This document shows, in pieces, positions 1-3,284 of a stretch of 5,638 bases of DNA. Origin of the DNA: Kiritimatiellia bacterium (GTDB lineage Bacteria > Verrucomicrobiota > Kiritimatiellia > RFP12 > UBA1067); the NCBI GenBank assembly GCA_017629455.1, contig JAGBXE010000139.1:1-5638 (forward strand), read 5' to 3'. The notes under the pieces are model-generated. The model was not told where the DNA came from. It did not search any database and saw only the letters and a program-made list of their open reading frames with translations. The first letter of the stretch is position 1; each line of letters begins with the position of its first letter. A program made the translations under genes and the position numbers.

Positions 1-1
1 A

Positions 2-1105
2 TGTGAAAAGAAAAAAGAAGGTCGCTTAGTTTCGCTTGATGCGCTACGCGGTTTTGATATGTTATTCATCATGGGCGGTGAAGCGCTTGTTTATGCTGTT
101 GCGGCGGTGTTTGGGTGTACGGAACTCCCGGCAAAATTCGGACATGTTCCATGGCATGGTCTCCAATTTATGGATATTATTTTCCCGCTTTTCCTCTTTA
201 TGGCTGGCGTGAGTTTTCCATTTTCATGCGCGAAAAGCCGAGCGCAGGGGCTTAGTGACGGGCGAATTGCGCTTAGGGCATTGAAGCGCGGCGTAATTCT
301 TGTTTTGCTAGGCCTTGTTTGTAGTAGAGTACTCAACTTTGACTTTGAACATCTTCGCGTGTGGAGTGTTCTTGGACGGATTGGTACAGCATGGATGTTG
401 GCAGCATGGATATATTTAATATTCGGCGTTAAAACACGCCTTTGCATTGCCGCCGGTATTTTGGCAGCTGTGACAGTTGGAACTATTTTTATAACGGCTC
501 CTGGCGCGGCAGTTCCTGTTGACCCATTTTCTCAGGAGGGGAATTTCGGCTGTTGGCTTGATAGGACTGTGACAGGTGGTCACACGTATCGTCCGCTTTA
601 CGATCCAGAGGGCTTTTCAGGATTTCTACCTTCAATTGTAACTGCCATGCTCGGTATGTTTGCTGGCGGCATTATTCGCCGCGGCGGTTTGGCGGCGACT
701 GGGCGCAAAGCGCTTGAGTTACTTGCCGCTGGCGTTTTCTGTCTTGTGGCAGGTCTGGCGCTGTCGCAAGTCTTCCCAATCAATAAGAGCCTTTGGTCGC
801 CTAGTTTCGTGCTAGTCGTCGGCGGGATTTCATTCGCGCTTTTCTCGCTCTTTTATTGGATAATCGACGTGCGCGGTTGGCGAAAGTGGACAACGTTCTT
901 TACGGTCATTGGTATGAATTCAATCACTATCTTTATGGCTCAACGCATAATTGGCTTTAGGGATGTTGCAGGCTTTTTCTTTAATGGCGTAGCTTCTCTC
1001 TTTCCTGAGGTTTGGGGCGTTGTTGTGCTTAAGATAGGTTACATTGCCGTTTGCTGGCTTTTCCTCTATTTCCTTCATCGGCAACGCATTTATTTAAAAG
1101 TGTAA
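2..1105 (+). CDS. DUF5009 / HGSNAT-like membrane acyltransferase family protein, 5' end outside window
   Basis: Polytopic inner-membrane protein of the COG4299 family, which includes human heparan-alpha-glucosaminide N-acetyltransferase and bacterial NagX-type proteins of GlcNAc utilisation. The in-window part is 367 residues ending at TAA 1103-1105. The first ATG in frame is at 59, but the codons before it already read GRLVSLDALRGFDM, the conserved family N-terminus, and contain no ATG, GTG or TTG. The true start is therefore a little upstream of the window. Visible family marks: H48-x-x-W51-x-G53 followed by DIIFPLFLFMAGVS (about 58-71); GRIGTAWM (126-132); FLPSIVTAMLGMFAGGI (about 208-224); INKSLWSPSFVLV (260-272); TVIGMNSITIF (301-311). 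H48 lies where the acetyl-carrying histidine of HGSNAT is expected, from memory of that family. About nine to ten hydrophobic segments are apparent. Transfer of acetyl groups to amino sugars is inferred from family; the bacterial substrate is unproven. No terminator hairpin with a T-run follows the stop. Confidence 0.9.
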   Translation, partial: CEKKKEGRLVSLDALRGFDMLFIMGGEALVYAVAAVFGCTELPAKFGHVPWHGLQFMDIIFPLFLFMAGVSFPFSCAKSRAQGLSDGRIALRALKRGVILVLLGLVCSRVLNFDFEHLRVWSVLGRIGTAWMLAAWIYLIFGVKTRLCIAAGILAAVTVGTIFITAPGAAVPVDPFSQEGNFGCWLDRTVTGGHTYRPLYDPEGFSGFLPSIVTAMLGMFAGGIIRRGGLAATGRKALELLAAGVFCLVAGLALSQVFPINKSLWSPSFVLVVGGISFALFSLFYWIIDVRGWRKWTTFFTVIGMNSITIFMAQRIIGFRDVAGFFFNGVASLFPEVWGVVVLKIGYIAVCWLFLYFLHRQRIYLKV

Positions 1106-1108
1106 CTC

Positions 1109-1169
1109 TTCCCCATTACCCATTCCCCATTCCCCATTACCCATTACCCATTCCCCATTACCCATTCCC
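1109..1169. repeat. Heptamer tandem repeat TTMCCCA (8 exact units plus a partial ninth)
   Basis: Starting at 1109 the units read C, A, C, C, A, A, C, A at the third position (TTCCCCA or TTACCCA), eight units through 1164, then a partial TTCCC at 1165-1169. The array begins four bases after the upstream stop codon and ends just before the rmuC promoter. The other strand carries nine runs of three or four G separated by AAT or TAAT, a sequence that meets the usual G-quadruplex pattern (G3+ with loops of 3-4). Similar C-rich heptanucleotide short tandem repeats are known between genes of heterocystous cyanobacteria; whether this array is related is unknown. No flanking target duplication or mobile-element gene is seen. 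Confidence 0.95.
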
Positions 1170-1194
1170 TCATATGATATAATATGGGGAAATG
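1163..1194 (+). other. Inverted repeat enclosing the rmuC start codon
   Basis: Bases 1163-1175 can pair with 1182-1194 around a six-base loop (GATATA, 1176-1181): 13 positions with one C-A mismatch (1167/1190) and one T-G wobble (1170/1187). The right arm contains TGGGGAA (1185-1191), the exact reverse complement of the repeat unit TTCCCCA, and the ATG itself. In a read-through transcript this hairpin would hide the start codon; in a transcript starting near 1190 it would be absent. GGGGAA ends immediately before the ATG, too close to be a normally spaced ribosome binding site. Regulatory function is inference. Confidence 0.5.
1175..1183 (+). promoter_or_regulatory. Extended -10 promoter element for rmuC (TGATATAAT)
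   Basis: TGATATAAT matches the extended -10 consensus TGnTATAAT exactly. No recognisable -35 box sits 16-18 bases upstream, because that stretch is inside the heptamer array (around CCATTA), but extended -10 promoters can work without one. Transcription would start about 6-8 bases after the box, near 1189-1191, which is 1-3 bases before the rmuC ATG at 1192. The predicted mRNA would therefore be leaderless or nearly so. Alternatively the match is chance in an AT-rich gap and rmuC is read through from the upstream gene. Confidence 0.55.
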
Positions 1195-2514
1195 TCAATT
1201 TCCCTTGTAGAGCCAGTTTTTACTGCGATAGGACTAGGTAGCGCACTAACAGTGTTTGCACTTGTCGCGCTTGCAGCTTTGGCGTTTGGTGCATTAGCTA
1301 CAGCATGGCTGTGGCGGCAGCGCGCTATTTATGCAATTAAGTCCGAGCAGTCGCGTATTTCCGACATGGAGCGCCATTATCAGCAAGTGCTTTCTGCCGC
1401 GAAGGATCAATTTAAGGCGCTTTCTGAAGATGTGTTGCGCGAGAAGAAAGCGCAGCTTGAGAAGGAGTCGGTTGTAGGTGTAAAACAAATTACCGATGCG
1501 CTCCGCAAAGATATTGACGCGTTCCGCAATCGCGTAGAAGATGTCAATAAAGCCGATACAGAGCGCACTGCGCGCCTTAAGGCCGATATTGAAAAACTTG
1601 TATTGCAGACGAATCTAGTTTCTGAGCAGGCCGATAAACTAGCTACCGCCATTAGCTCTGATGCGCAGGTCACGGGGCAGTGGGGCGAGATACAGCTTAA
1701 ACGGGTATTGGAGCTTGGGGGGTTGGTTGAGACTGTTGATTTTGATTGCCAGGAAACATTTACGACGCCAGGTAGCGATCATGCCGATATGCGTACCGAT
1801 GTGCTCGTTAAGATGCCTGGCGAAAGATGGCTGGTTATTGATGCTAAAACTACGATGGCTGCCTATGTCGATAGCGTAGGCGCAGAAGGCGAAGCTAAAG
1901 AAAATGCGGTAAAGCGCATAATCGCATCGGTAGTTGAGCATGTAAAGGAGATGAAGAGGGCCGATTACCACCGCAAGATTTCAGCGGCAACTGGGCGGCG
2001 CATACTTAATACGATGTTGATGTATATTCCTTTTGAAGAGGTGTACTTAATAGCCATGAAATCCGAAGTCGACACCCCTAGCGGCAAGATGCCTCTTCGC
2101 GATTGGGCATGGCGCAATGATGTAGCGTTTGTAAATGCCTCAAGCCTTATGCCAATCGTCCGTATGCTGGCCGAGCTCTGGGCGCGTGACAGGGCAGAAA
2201 AACGCGTCATGAAAATTCGTGAAGCGGCCGAAGCGCTCGTTGAAAAGTTTAATATCTTTTTGAGCGGAGGTGCCCGCCGTGATGGTTTTTATGCAATCGG
2301 TGAGAGCTTGGCGGCGGCAGTTGCGGCGTACAATCAGTCGCTCAATAGGCTTTGCACAGGGAGCGGCAATGTAGTAAGGCGCCTAGAAGGGCTTAAAGAA
2401 ATGGGCGTGCAAGCGGCAGCCTCGCTTCCTTCGGCAGAGGCAATATCGGCTAAAATGGTGCGTGCTGAAGTTGCTCATAAAGAGAGTGTATCTCAGGAGG
2501 GTGAAGGCGCATGA
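1192..2514 (+). CDS. rmuC: DNA recombination protein RmuC
   Basis: Membrane-anchored RmuC family protein of 440 residues, a usual length (E. coli RmuC is about 475). In order: an N-terminal hydrophobic anchor (about 11-41), a charged coiled-coil-like stretch (about 48-155), and the RmuC domain (about 155-400). Family motifs: GQWGEIQLKRVLE (162-174); RTDVLVKMPGERWLVIDAKT (201-220), which supplies the PD-(D/E)xK-type residues D203, D217 and K219; MYIPFEEVYLIA (277-288); and LMPIVRMLAELW (319-330). The family is linked to limiting recombination between short inverted repeats and is predicted to be nuclease-like; the cleavage role here is inferred from fold. The ATG at 1192 is chosen because it precedes the anchor and an in-frame TAA (1180-1182) lies just upstream. 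There is no properly spaced ribosome binding site, but an extended -10 box lies nine bases upstream, suggesting leaderless expression. The C-terminal 35 residues are low-complexity and overlap the next gene by 4 bases (ATGA). Confidence 0.94.
   Translation: MSISLVEPVFTAIGLGSALTVFALVALAALAFGALATAWLWRQRAIYAIKSEQSRISDMERHYQQVLSAAKDQFKALSEDVLREKKAQLEKESVVGVKQITDALRKDIDAFRNRVEDVNKADTERTARLKADIEKLVLQTNLVSEQADKLATAISSDAQVTGQWGEIQLKRVLELGGLVETVDFDCQETFTTPGSDHADMRTDVLVKMPGERWLVIDAKTTMAAYVDSVGAEGEAKENAVKRIIASVVEHVKEMKRADYHRKISAATGRRILNTMLMYIPFEEVYLIAMKSEVDTPSGKMPLRDWAWRNDVAFVNASSLMPIVRMLAELWARDRAEKRVMKIREAAEALVEKFNIFLSGGARRDGFYAIGESLAAAVAAYNQSLNRLCTGSGNVVRRLEGLKEMGVQAAASLPSAEAISAKMVRAEVAHKESVSQEGEGA
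2495..2500 (+). promoter_or_regulatory. Strong ribosome binding site for the GT2-containing frame (AGGAGG)
   Basis: AGGAGG is a full Shine-Dalgarno core located inside the end of rmuC, ten bases before the ATG at 2511. Together with the ATGA stop-start overlap (2511-2514) it fixes the start of the next gene and implies translational coupling to rmuC. It contrasts with rmuC, which lacks a usable site. Confidence 0.85.
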
Positions 2515-3284
2515 AGATATCAGTCGTAACCGTGTGTCGCAATTCTGAGGCAACGCTGCGTGATGCGATTGACAGTGTAGCTCGCCAACGCCGCGATGGT
2601 TTTGAGATAGAGCATATCGTAGTCGATGGCGGATCTACCGACGGTACGCTTGATATCTTAAAATCATCTAATGTAAAGTGGATATCCGAGAGCGACCGCG
2701 GCACATACGATGCTATGAACAAGGGTATCGCCATGGCGACAGGTGATGTTGTCGGGATGCTCAATGCAGACGATGTCTTTGCATCTGACGATATACTTTC
2801 ATCTGTCGCAGAGGCGTTTAATGATTCTTCGCTTGAGGTAGTATACGGCGATGTAAAGTTTGTTTCGCGCAATGTCTCTACGCTCGATGCTATGCGCAGT
2901 GCGCCTGTCAGGCGCTATTGCAGTTCGAGATTCTGGCGTAAATGGATGTTTCGTTTTGGCGCGATGGTTCCGCATCCTACATTTTACTGCCGCCGCGCCC
3001 TTTATGAGCGCCTTGGCTATTACAATTTTGAAAAGTATCGCAAGAGTGCCGATTTTGATGTTGAGCTGCGCTTCTTGCGCATCGCTGGCGCGTCTGCTAG
3101 GAGAATTGCGCGTTGCTTCGTAGTGATGCGCTCGGGCGGCCAATCAACGGCATTTGATAACGCGCGTTTTAATCGCGAAGATTTAGCTTCATTAAAAGAA
3201 CACGGGATAAAATCAACTATGACAATGATTAACTTAAAGTACTTGTTTAAGATCTGGGGCTTTGTTTTGCCGCGCGTACCTTTT
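2511..3284 (+). other. GT2 glycosyltransferase module (residues 1-258)
   Basis: A complete family 2 (GT-A fold) transferase. MKISVVTVCRNSEATL opens with the beta-strand typical of the family; VVDGGSTDGT (37-46) is the nucleotide-binding motif with D39; ISESDRGTYDAMNKG (58-72) and ATGDVVGMLNADD (76-88) follow, the latter giving the metal-binding DxD equivalent (N85-A-D87-D88). PHPTFY (154-159) and SADFDVELR (179-187, the acceptor/catalytic-base region) are also present, then the C-terminal GGQST (209-213) and LKEHGIK (228-234). Family members of this type end shortly after the LKEHGIK-like segment, near residue 250, so the module looks whole. The likely role is adding a sugar to a surface polysaccharide or lipid-linked glycan; donor and acceptor cannot be told. 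It has no partner glycan-biosynthesis genes in the window. Confidence 0.88.

Noticed and set aside
1..6. ATGTGA at the left edge as an upstream gene stop-start junction
   Set aside because: Only six bases are visible, so whether an upstream gene ends here cannot be supported.
59..1105. ATG at 59 as the start of the acyltransferase gene
   Set aside because: The in-frame codons before it encode the conserved RLVSLDALRGFD N-terminus, so the gene begins upstream of the window.
1109..1169. CRISPR array
   Set aside because: Units are seven bases, contiguous and without spacers; it is a simple tandem repeat.
2559..2564. TTGACA resembling a -35 box within the GT2 module
   Set aside because: No -10-like hexamer lies at the right distance and it sits within conserved coding sequence.
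2860..3123. + strand open frame of 87 codons in another frame
   Set aside because: It lies wholly inside the GT2 module, has no ribosome binding site and no family-like sequence.
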